Source of the DNA: Karalla daura
Taxonomy: Eukaryota; Chordata; Actinopteri; Chaetodontiformes; Leiognathidae
Assembly (NCBI GenBank): GCA_029224185.1
Contig: CM055192.1
Span: 496,001 to 560,000 of the forward strand
DNA length: 64,000 nucleotides
Reading direction: 5' to 3'
Shown: one piece after another, positions 13,115-22,639 of the stretch
How the letters are laid out: every line of letters starts with the position of its first letter
Numbering within the stretch: the first letter of the stretch is position 1
Made by a program: the position numbers and the translations under genes
The notes under the pieces: generated by a model
The model's database searches: none
What the model saw: the letters and a program-made list of their open reading frames with translations, nothing else
Told to the model about the DNA's origin: nothing

Positions 13115-14758
13115 TTCCTTCTTTCTCTCACTTCAATTACATTAAAAGAAGCATACTCCACTGGGCAGAGAGCAGAGGCACGCCAAATTCTTGCTCGATT
13201 CCCAGATCAATGGAAATTGAGTTGCTTTTTCAAATGTGCTCATGGCCTGAGGCTGGAGCAGAGGCTGGGGAGAGGCTTTGCTTTCTTTGTTTTCTACCCA
13301 ACAATAACAGAAAGGCTCTGACACTTAACACTTATCCCCAGTGATAGCTTAACCAGCTGGGCTCAAACATCTGGAGCATCTGTCTTTCTTTTACAGCAAG
13401 CCCCTAATGATCTCATTATTCATTCACTAATTAAAACAGGTCTGTCACAATTTCCCAAATCATAGTGCCATGACACTTCTTGGATTTTTCCTCAACCAGA
13501 AGCCTGTTAAGTCGTGTTAAGCAATGACAATGCAAAGCATCACAGACTAGGGGCGGTAGACAGAGAATCGCGGACCTTTTGCTTAAAAACTGAGAAGTAA
13601 TTCACAATTATCAACACAGTTGCCAGATATTTCTCTCGACTAATCCTTTGGAGCATGGCATCGCTACTGTATTTCAAGATTCTTAACTCAGCCAGACTTA
13701 CTCAAATCTTAACCAAAATAAAGCACCACTGTCCTTTATATTAATGAGAAAACCACTGCCTATCCATCTTAAATCACCAAGGGCTGATGGTATATTTCAA
13801 TGAAAACTCAGTTTCCTTCAGGTTATTCAATCAACTGTCTTTTTATCCAAGCAGTCCATATTATTCGTCACAAATATTTCCATTTAATTTGTTACTTTTA
13901 AAAAACTAAAATATCAGCCCAAAGCCAAAAAACTGCCGGAATTACAGAAATAATTGGTTCATGTTCCAAAATTCAGAAATGTTCATTAAGAAAGACACCA
14001 CATTTGAGAGGCTCAATCAATAGGGGTTTTAGGGCCTATGAATGATTCCTAAATATTATTCATTTGAAATGTGTTCAATAAAAATTCAATGCGTGCCTAC
14101 CGTTAATTACAATCAGCTTTAGAGATTAAAAATGGTAATTTGGCTGAAAGAAAACCTTCCAAATGTGTGCTTTAGTGTTCTTTTTGGGAATGTAACCAAC
14201 ACGTGTCGGGCTGAGAGCGAACAGAAATGTTTGTCAAATGTGGCTTCAGGGAGCGGGACCGAGCGGCTCACGCCGAACCACACGGTCGTGTTGGGGGGGA
14301 AATATCTCTCAAAACGTCCTGTCAAAATACCCAGCGGAGTCGGTCCACATAAAAGTGAATGAAACAATCGACTCTTCTTCTTCTTCCTCCTCCTCCTCCT
14401 CCAGCCTGAGCTGCCTGCCCTGGAGCCCGTGGCTCCGGGACTCTTCCCCAAGTTCAAAAGTTCACCTTTTACGATCTCCCGAGCCTCACTGACCACGGCC
14501 AAATAAAAACATTCCGACGTCTGTTCCCAGCGAGCCCCGATGCTGCCAGCACACACACACATACACGCACACAGTACCAACCCCAGATGCAAAAACTCTA
14601 TTTCAGTGCAAACACCCTGTGTGCGATGCTACCTGGACACGTCAACGACCTACTGAGACTAATGCCAGTGGGCCAGGTTAAGATGGGCCTGCTCTGGGCT
14701 CGCTCTCCTCAGTTCACTTCAGATAACTTCGCTATAGTGTGTTGCCTGGCTGCTGGAG

Positions 14759-14759
<1 letters not shown>
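13113..14759. other. Intronic DNA next to nr6a1 first exon
   Basis: No exon is supported. 13740-14110 is AT-rich and non-repetitive. 14200-14560 is GC-richer, with a short TTC/TCC trinucleotide run at about 14374-14402. The 157-codon minus frame at 14119-14592 runs through that low-complexity tract and has no recognisable domain. Confidence 0.45.

Positions 14760-14828
<69 letters not shown>
14760..14828 (+). repeat. (GT)34 microsatellite
   Basis: A perfect GT run about 170 bp inside the inferred nr6a1 intron 1, close to the splice donor. Confidence 0.98.
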
Positions 14829-14831
<3 letters not shown>

Positions 14832-15000
14832 AGAGAGCAACTCGGGGAGCCTGACGGATCCTCTGATCCGGAGCGGCCATGCTCCCCTGGGTGTGATCCA
14901 GAAATGAGCAACAGAGGTGTGTCACACACTGCATTTATGATGTGCGTGTGCACCAGAGAGCCAGCGTGCATCCAGTGCAGGGCTCGCCCTGTCCACCTAC

Positions 15001-15067
15001 CGTTGATGGACTTGGCGTTGTTTCTCTCCGGGTAGTCGAACCCGTTCGTCCTCTTCTCGATCTCCAT
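15001..15067 (-). CDS. nr6a1: nr6a1 first coding exon (partial gene)
   Basis: Nr6a1 (germ cell nuclear factor) is an orphan nuclear receptor that acts in the nucleus as a repressor on DR0 elements. This exon begins at an ATG at 15067 with strong context (A at -3, G at +4). It encodes 22 residues reading MEIEKRTNGF...NNAKSIN, then leaves one base before a GTAGGT donor at 15000-14995. A following exon starting with two bases would complete a Gly. That matches the family's ...NG-FCQDELAELDPG junction as I remember it, where variable N-termini join the conserved part. The frame upstream of the ATG is open for 21 codons but begins with GTG, so 15067 is preferred. An out-of-frame ATG lies 10 bases upstream in weak context. 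Supporting context: the exon sits in a CpG-rich block and is divergent from olfml2a, as in human. The DNA-binding and ligand-binding exons are outside the window, so the call rests on a short peptide plus synteny. Confidence 0.62.
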
Positions 15068-15400
15068 CCTCGCGCATGGGCTGATCCAGCGCCAGCACGA
15101 CGTCGCCTCCCGCCGCCCAGAATAACGCACCGGATCGGCTGGAGCTGCTGGGAGCTGGACTTGGAGATGGAGCTGGAGATGGAGCTAGAGGGAGACAGGT
15201 GCTGAGGGGTGTGCGTCTGCCAGAGCTCGGTGTGTCGGTCAGTGGTCGGACCTCCGTCCCATGATGCGGCCGCTGGCTCCGGTCAGCTAGGAAGAAGTGG
15301 CTCCACACCCCCGGGGGCGGTGCGTTCAGGGACGGACGGGGAGGTGGGAGAAAGCCTACTCGCCCAGCCAATCATCTGTAGACCAACATGCTGAAGTCGT
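15068..15400 (-). promoter_or_regulatory. nr6a1: CpG-rich promoter and 5' UTR of nr6a1
   Basis: The block immediately 5' (minus sense) of the exon is the most CpG-dense part of its neighbourhood. It carries a GC-box-like GGGGGCGG at about 15312, several CCG/CGG clusters and a GGAGCTG-type repeat (about 15150-15190) on the plus strand. No TATA box is evident. The transcription start cannot be fixed. GC and CpG content drop sharply beyond about 15400. Overlapping plus-strand frames (for example 14942-15205) are artefacts of GC-rich sequence. Confidence 0.55.
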
Positions 15401-15753
15401 TTTATTGCTGTTGCCAGTGTGGAGTTAACAAACACTGATTCCATACACACACACACACTTATATATATATAATTTATATATGAATGCCTTGACCAACCTT
15501 TTGGTTTGTTAAAAAACAATAATAATTACATTGAATAAATCACTGTGAAAAGATAAAACAAGAGACATTTGTTTATGCTATTAAGTGTGTTTTAATGTGG
15601 TTTCATTGCTGGAAACTTTGGAACTATGTTAATTCTAAGACTAATTATTTTTATTCATTTGTTGTGTTTATTTGTATTATATTTATTTTATTTTCACAAA
15701 CACAATCTCCCCGGTGGTCTATTGAATTGAAACTGACACAAAATTATCTGTCC
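15401..15753. other. Intergenic DNA, no gene seen
   Basis: AT-rich DNA with a short CA/TA alternating stretch at about 15447-15480. It contains nothing else recognisable. Confidence 0.5.
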
Positions 15754-15892
<139 letters not shown>

Positions 15893-16129
15893 GCCTGTGT
15901 CATGACCTTTGTATTTCCCACATGCCCTGAATGCCGCAAAAACACACAACAGAGATTACGCAATGCTCTAGGTACTTGGGAAAACTTAATCACAGTCACA
16001 CAGGCAAAATAACGTACGTATAACATCGAACAATTATATTTAATCTCTAAATAACCAATTATACAATTCATTGCTTGTAGTTTTTCTTGCGTTTTTCTTG
16101 CGTTTACCAAACTCCATGAGAATTTTGCA

Positions 16130-16660
16130 TTTTGGAGATGAGGTCAAAGGACCATGCAGCGACCTCTGGTGTTCACACAAGTGTGTGGAAAAAATCACCT
16201 GGGGACGTTTCAGTCTCTAGTCGACCTTATTCAGGAAAGGACAGTCATACGTTGCCAGCCCCCTATTGTTTTGCTGCATGTTCCTCCTATTTCCACCTAT
16301 TTCTCATCCGCAAAAAAAAATCACCTAAGTTTGTTCGAAGGTCCAGTCTCATGACAGAATGCCTCAATTACAAAATATGCAATTTATCCTGATGGTGGCG
16401 CTACCGCAAGCCATTTCAGTTAAAATTGAAATGAAAATTGAAAATTCACAACAAATCAACCATATGTGCTACAGCAACTTTCTCCTACATGTAGCCCAGA
16501 TACTGAAATTTTTTTCAGTATCTGGGCTACATTTAGGTGAAAGTTGCTGTAGCACATATGGTGATACATTGCAGATACTGAAAAAAATACATTGCAAAAC
16601 TTTTGTACTCTTGCAAATTATGAAGTCCATCACCTAGATTTTTTCAAAAGCTGTAAAACT
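16130..16660. repeat. Unclassified interspersed repeat containing a long hairpin
   Basis: The block contains phrases such as GGTGGCGCTACCGCAAG, found at the ends of several fish repeats. It carries at 16461-16560 an inverted repeat with arms of about 49 bp and only two visible mismatches. The arms read CATATGTGCTACAGCAACTTT...CAGATACTGAAA and the reverse complement, around a T-rich loop of only a few bases. Such a structure suggests a foldback or MITE-type element, or a hairpin-RNA source. No coding frame is supported. Confidence 0.6.
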
Positions 16661-16859
16661 TATGAAACCTAACCAATGTTTGCACAATGGCATTCACTCA
16701 GAAATAGCAGAAACCAGTGACCAGGGACCCTGATATAGCCATCTCGATGCACCAAAAAAATGGCAGCAGATGGTCTGGACGTACAAGTCAAAACCTGAAA
16801 TATTTAGCAGAAGGGTTGGAGAGCAGTCCAAGTGTAACAATGGTGATATTTTATGCAAT

Positions 16860-17690
16860 ATAATTGCACAGATTTATTTAGTTTTGAATCTACCCACATT
16901 CGTCCTGGGGTGGAGTTTTCTGCATTCTTTTTGGGGCGACTCCTGACTTTTGTATGAATAGCAAACCCTTTCTCTCTTCCTGGTATTCTGAAAGAGTGGA
17001 GCTCGGGTTTGGTCCACAAACGTATTTTTACTGTGTTTGTTTGTCATCATGAGAAAGGTTCCTTGCAAGTTTGGAAGTTTCAAATGGAGCTGGAGATTTG
17101 GTCATGATCAATGGTGCCCTCAATCCTGAGACATGCAGGCAGATGCTTATCCATAAAGAAAATATCATCAGGGTGGATCATGATTGGCCCACAATTTGTT
17201 CAACACTGGGACAGCGACCCCAAACATACAGCTAATGTCTTTGAGAAGTATCTTCAGCATCAAGAAGTATTGAAAGTGGTGTAATAGCCCACAAAGAGCC
17301 CGGCTCTTAACATCATCAGCTCTGTCAGGGATTACATGAATAGGCCAAAGTCTACATCTACAGGCTGAGTTTGGTTGGTTGGGAGAGATGATTGGGAGAT
17401 GGTTGAGAGAACCTACCAGCCAAGTTCCTTCAGAAACAGTAAACAAGTGTACCTAAAAAAATATGCTGTTTGGAAGGACACACCTGTTTTGTGCTCACCA
17501 AATATTTTACTTATTCTACATATTTCTGCACCTCTTCACATCTTTACAATGTACAATTATACAATTCGAAAAACGCATTTGGGATTAAATGACATAGGCT
17601 CTTTGGAATTTTATATCATGATGTGATCCTAATTTCAAGTCTTGAGTTTTTGGAATTTCAATAAAAGAAATGCTTTTGGTGTTAGTTATC
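16860..17690 (+). mobile_element. Degenerate Tc1-like transposon relic
   Basis: Conceptual translation in shifting plus frames gives Tc1 transposase landmarks in the right order. These are GAGDLVMINGALN at about 17090, WDSDPKHTA (catalytic Asp region) at 17207-17233, LNII.SV.DYM at 17306-17338, then a QPSS-like C-terminal region and CSPNI at about 17500. The codon that should be the third catalytic residue (Glu in LNIIESVWDYM) is AGC, Ser, at 17318-17320. Several stops and frameshifts interrupt the frame. The N-terminal DNA-binding part is only faintly recognisable upstream, and terminal repeats were not located. It is a dead copy. Confidence 0.75.
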
Positions 17691-19804
17691 CAAATTTGTC
17701 TTCTATATCCTTAAACACCCAGTAAATGTCAGTAGATGAAGTAGTCTGTAATATTTTGGTCTGCAAATGCTATTTAATGGTAAATTTAATGGGTTGAAAG
17801 ATATTTGTTTTGATATTAACATTGAATGAATGTATAATGTGTTTGGGGCATGTCATTTTAAATAACTGTTCCTACCACCTAAGATTCATCTAAGATACAT
17901 GCCTACATCTATTGCATATAGAATTTATTGAACCTTTGAGGAGGTTCTACTCAGGTTCCAGGTTTTCTATTATTAGGGCCCCCGCAGGTTCTGATACAAC
18001 TGAAGGCATTGGACATGTTTTTGCTTTCTTTGCTTTCTTTGTTTTTTATTTTTCTAAAAAAAATAAATCACAATTTAGAGTGGAAAACTCATGAGCACAA
18101 AATTCAATGACAGGAGAAAATTATGTTTATACAAAATTTGGATCTTGTCCGCAGGTATAAAAGTCTCTTACAACAATACCTCAAACACAACAGGTCAGCA
18201 TTTGATCTTAAGCAGGTATTTGCACTTATAACAAACACCATCTTTAATGAACTCCTAGAATTGACAAGTTAATCAAGTTGACAAGTTGAAGCTTGGGTTT
18301 TCAGTATGGGGCATGGCCATGGCAGTGAGGCAAATTTCAGTCCTATGCCATGCAACAGTAAGTTCTTATATCTCAGGTATACAGAATCAAATCTTTCCAA
18401 ATTTTCACGTGTGGTTAGAGTCCAACTTTTAAGATACCCAAATTCTTGAATGACTCTCTCTTGAGAGTCTCACGAGTCTCTCTTGAATGACTCTCACTAA
18501 TAGTGAGAGTGCTCCCTGCTGGTAATGGGAAATTACATGTTTTCTGTTTTGATGTATTTTTGTCAGCTTGTTGATCAGACCCTTCTCAAACTTGGCGAGA
18601 AAAGCCCTAACACTTTACCAATGCAATACTGTGAAGATTGTGAGATCGCGAGAAGCAGAAAATCATCACAAATAATTTAAGTTTAATTTAAATTTAAGTT
18701 TAAGTTACGTTTAAGTTTTCTTTCGGGTGATTTCCTGTAGCAATACCTACACCTCTGAACTGCTAAAGTTTTTTTTTTCTCTTCACCTGTTGCGCTCCAT
18801 TTGATTTCTGCTTTGCTCTGGGCATTTTGTTGCTGTTTGCTCCGTTTTGTTGCCGTTTCTTTGTTGCTGTTGATGGGGCGGTTACCTATGCTAATCCTAT
18901 GTTAATTGGACTCAACTGGCACATACTCTCAACTGAAGAGGAGATGACATTCATCAATGTAGGAACACAGCTGCGAACAATTCTGAGGCTTACGAATGCG
19001 GTGATGAATCTTACGTAGGGTTTTCTTGATGAATTTTTGAAGAACAACTTACGAAAGAATCTAAAAAGATTCGAGGCCCATTGTCTTTTGTTGTTATTTT
19101 GTACTTGTTAAAAGGACAGTTGGTTCAAATTTATTTGTAGGCTAGCGTTCATTCTTTTGTATATAGTGTTCAAAGTGTTTTCAATCCTTTAATCACTGAT
19201 TACATCTTGCCATTAGCCATTTGGCTAACTTAGGCTAACTAATGTGCATGTGGCATGTCGCACGTGCATGCACCGCAAGCCTCCTGCATGATTTTGCGGC
19301 AGCTCAAGTGGTACAAGTCTGTGAGCAGATCTGTCCTACCCCTGGTATAGACGAAGAAGAAGAACATTGTTTTTAAAAACATATATTTAGAGCATTTCGG
19401 TCTTTTATTACATGGCAACAAGAGGTACACATAAAGCAGCATTTACTTCTTCTTGTGGCCAAAATAGCTCTTCCTCATTGTCAACAACGGGAACTAAACA
19501 TTACTTCAGAAAGATGAAATACGTCAGACTACATTGTGTAAGTCATTCAATGGGCAAGTTCATAGACTAAGCACACAGCTTGATATTAGCCACGGTGTTC
19601 AGCGTCATATCCTTGTATGTAAACATGACAACTTATGCACTATCGTTACATGAAGGAAAGGGAAAGCAGAGGCAGCGCAGCTGTATTGTGTGCATGACAT
19701 GTGGGCTGTAAAATGTCCAGGTGTGATCTAATTATTGAGCTTTGGATGTCCTGATATTTTACCTCTGTTCCGCATTATGTCACTTTTTGGTTAATCACTC
19801 ACAA
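17691..19804. other. Repeat-like intergenic DNA, no gene seen
   Basis: No exon is supported. The phrase around 18310-18430 (GGGGCATGGCCATGG...ATTTCAGTCCTATGCCATGC) resembles a teleost interspersed repeat, but I cannot name the family. A small perfect hairpin, ACTCTCACT-AAT-AGTGAGAGT, lies at 18490-18510, next to two copies of TTGAATGACTCTC. The rest is AT-rich. Confidence 0.4.
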
Positions 19805-20286
19805 ACGTGAAAAAGTATCCACATTTTTTACTCAAGTAGAAGTATAGATACTAAGGTTTAGAAATACTTCTGTAGAAGTTGAAATATCAACTGAAGCTTT
19901 TTACTCAAGTAAAAGTAAAACGTTTACTTGTTTTAGAAACTACTAGTAGTAGTATGAAATTATATAGTAATGAAAGGAGAAAAATGCCATTAAAGTGTAG
20001 TCTATAGTGCACATATGTGTACTACTGTCCATTAACATGTTTCATGGAGCTGAAGATGTGATACCAGTATTGTAATGGTGTAAAACTTCATATCTCAGAA
20101 GCTTGTTATCAATAGCCTTTATTGATAAATGATTAATAAAAAAAACAAAAAACAAGTTAGAAAGAAGTGCACACAAACTACTTCTACTCCTTACCTTTAT
20201 AAATATAAGGAGTAAAGTAGGTAGAAAATTATTACTCCAGTAATTTATAGATAACCGAAATTTCTACGTAAGTATTGACACCTCTG
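19805..20286 (-). mobile_element. hAT-type non-autonomous element
   Basis: The sequence carries the familiar fish blocks AAAAGTATCCACATTTTTTACTC, AGTAGAAGTATAGATACTA, CTTCTGTAGAAGTTGAA and TTTTTACTCAAGTAAAAGTA. It ends at 20286 in TTGACACCTCTG, the reverse complement of a CAGAGGTGTCAA hAT-like terminus. A GT microsatellite begins exactly at that terminus, and the left terminus is unclear. No coding capacity remains. Confidence 0.65.
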
Positions 20287-20328
20287 GTGTGTGTGTGTGT
20301 GTATGTGTGTGTGTATGTTTGTGTGTGT

Positions 20329-20409
<81 letters not shown>
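20287..20409 (+). repeat. Long interrupted (GT)n microsatellite
   Basis: About 120 bp of GT with a few GTAT interruptions in the first third, then an uninterrupted run. It abuts the hAT terminus. Confidence 0.97.
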
Positions 20410-20411
<2 letters not shown>

Positions 20412-20438
20412 TGGCAATCTACCTGCACTTTGAGTTAA

Positions 20439-20602
20439 GTTTTAAATAAAAACAAAAAAAACAACAATATATTGAAACAATAACATGATGCATGATCCAG
20501 TATATTTAAACAATGCATTTAAACAGTGTGTGTCTGGCTGTATTTTGACTGAATGAGGTTTTAAATAAAAACAAAGAAACAATGATATATTGGAACAATA
20601 CC
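20439..20602 (+). repeat. Local duplication, two copies of a 45-bp AT-rich unit
   Basis: TTTTAAATAAAAACAAA...ATATATTG.AACAATA occurs at about 20439-20486 and again at about 20559-20602, in the same orientation, 120 bp apart with a few substitutions. It is a diverged tandem duplication. Confidence 0.7.
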
Positions 20603-21156
20603 ACGATACATTTAAACAAGACATGTTGTCATAGAAATAGAACTTTCGTACTCAGACCTGTATAAGACAAGCTCTTCAGCAGTCTGCCTCTGTCTGACCT
20701 GGACTGGATTGGTAAGAATACTCTCTTGGACAAGAAAAAGAATTTCCGAAAGCTATGAAACTGATTAAGAAGTAAATTACTTGGAAAAACAAGAAGATCA
20801 GAACAGTATGGATGGATTGGACCAAGCGAGGTAAAGCAACTGGTACCTGAACTGCCCTGACTGGTCCTCCGGTCCTGGGCCTGTTGCCTGTCTGCCAGAA
20901 CTGAACAGATCAGACGCATGACTGCAGTCGATTGAACCGTCATACCTTTGCAAACAGCAAAACCAACTTGCAAACAAGGCCAACGACTCACAAGGACCCA
21001 GAAAAAAGGTGGTCAGGACAACCAATGCGGACTGCAGAGGTAAGACATTTATTATTATAAGCATTATTAGTATTGTATGTATGTTCTTATTTCGTGCAGA
21101 TACGTTTGTGTTATTGGGCATGGCTCCTGTAAGTGTTCCCTTTGAGCAGTGAGTAT

Positions 21157-21158
<2 letters not shown>

Positions 21159-21204
<46 letters not shown>
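21159..21204 (+). repeat. (GT)23 microsatellite
   Basis: A perfect GT run, followed by a CpG-containing segment. Confidence 0.97.
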
Positions 21205-21211
<7 letters not shown>

Positions 21212-21620
21212 TGAATGCGCGGGAGAGGGAGGTGCGTCGGTGTGTTAGTCGATCCGCTTCTCCGCTTCCTCTTCTCTGTAAAACGTAGTGAAACGTGCGA
21301 AATTAGAGTAATATTTTCTTGCAAGACATTTTTTACTCACAAATTTGTGTCTGGAAACCGCGGTTCGATTGTGCCCTTGGAGACGGCAAAACAAATGGTT
21401 GTGAGCGTCAGGACGTCATGACGTCATGACGTCGGAACGTGCAGGTGTCGTCGCCGCAGGAGACGATTCTGGCGAGATGCTCCGTTGGTGTTGGATTTAG
21501 CAGCGCCGTTTCAGTGAATACTGGGAAAACATGCGATGTATTGATGAATTCAGTAGGGCGCATGCCCGGCACAAATCCAACTGCAGCACTCCCTTAAATG
21601 GAGCAGACGCACTGGGGCCG
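21205..21620. promoter_or_regulatory. CpG-rich segment with CRE-like palindrome array
   Basis: This segment is clearly richer in CpG than its flanks. At 21412-21433 it contains GACGTCAT repeated almost three times, giving overlapping TGACGTCA (CRE/ATF) palindromes. It lies 600 bp upstream of the L1 ORF1 remnant and on the divergent side of olfml2a. It could be the decayed 5' UTR promoter of the LINE, a promoter for an unannotated transcript, or a chance relic. No transcript evidence can be seen. Confidence 0.35.
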
Positions 21621-22045
21621 TATTTTCCTCACAGAATTTTGAGAAGCTACTTTTTAATGTTGTGCTTCATCTTATCAGTTTGAAGATTACTGAATAATAT
21701 TCAATCAAGGGTTGTGCTTATTCACATGATTCTGACTTGAGATTCCAGGATTAATTCATGGTAGAGACAAGGCAGAACCAGAAAGAAAGTTTGGATGACA
21801 ACAGAACCCCCTGGATATCAATGGTCTCTTATTTTCAATAGACTCATTTATCATTTCATTTATCTTCATAAATGAAATTCTATTTAACTTTTATGCAGAG
21901 TGCGGTTATGCTGTGATGCGTTGAGAGAGGAAGACGGGCAGACTCATGTCACTGGCATTCAAACTCTTTAAATAGTGTAAAATAGTTTATAAACATGATC
22001 ATAAACCAGTATCACCCCAGGTGAAAACTGCGGCCTAGAAACCTC

Positions 22046-22600
22046 AAGATTGAACACCCAGCCTCTGATCAACCTGGCGACAATAGCCTGGAAAGCCCCA
22101 GAGTATACATCGACCAGAGTTTTGAACAGCTGGGGCAGGTCCTGCTGGAGGAAGAAGACATCAGAGCTCTAGGTCTCTACATAGACCAGTGCGTCGATAA
22201 TATAATGAGGAAAAGCAAGACACCAGCCCCGAGCTCCAAGCAGATCCGGCAGGAAGACTCGGTGTCAGGATCCCAGAAACCCAGGAACAACTCCGTAGAT
22301 GTCCTCCTATCCATTCACGAGAAGCTGGACAGCCTCGAATCACGCCTCAACCTTATGGAAATCCTCCATCAGGAGTTTCAAACCCAGCGAGAGTCATTCG
22401 AATTCAGCCAGCAACAGGTGGTCAAAGTTGCAGCAGAAGATAAATTGCTCCGTGAGTCAGTGAAACCACTTACCGCGGAGATGAGCCAGATTACCAAGGA
22501 CAACAGGGCCATGAAGGAGACCATCCTGGATCTGCAGGCCCAGAGCCTCGTGTTCTCCAGGATCCCAGGGCGCCTGGATGAAGACCCAGAGACACGATGA
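22046..22600 (+). pseudogene. L1-type ORF1 remnant (coiled-coil RNA-binding protein)
   Basis: The open plus frame runs from before 22046 to a stop at 22598-22600. In a living element ORF1p coats the LINE RNA. Visible features are a Gln/Glu-rich leader, then a heptad-patterned coiled coil (SIHEKLDSLESRLNLMEI... through ILDLQAQS), ending in ...RLDEDPE. The RNA-recognition and C-terminal domains that normally follow are absent: the frame stops, and 40 bp later the sequence is already ORF2-like. The internal ATG at 22205 is not the family start, because recognisable ORF1-like sequence continues upstream of it. Confidence 0.75.
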
Positions 22601-22639
22601 AGGAGTTCCTCCAGCAACAGCTCAAGATCCCAACGTGCA

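Larger units (their letters stand above)
1..15000 (-). other. nr6a1: Inferred first intron of nr6a1 (part)
   Basis: This stretch lies downstream, in minus-strand terms, of the splice donor that ends the nr6a1 first coding exon at 15001. No second exon is visible: none of the translated minus-strand frames shows the nuclear-receptor zinc-finger signature (CLICGD, CEGCKGFFKR) that the next exons of this family encode. It therefore reads as intronic DNA that continues beyond the left edge. It contains microsatellites, one hAT MITE and several GC-richer, non-repetitive blocks (about 5500-6000, 7080-7480, 8030-8560, 9640-9900) that could be conserved regulatory elements. That cannot be judged from one species. 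The longest frames here, such as 4196-4870 and 8087-8545, have no recognisable domain. Confidence 0.6.

Noticed and set aside
14732..15130. 132-codon minus frame containing the nr6a1 peptide
   Set aside because: Its nominal start is GTG, and its 3' part runs through the intron and into the GT microsatellite. Only 15001-15067 is accepted as coding.
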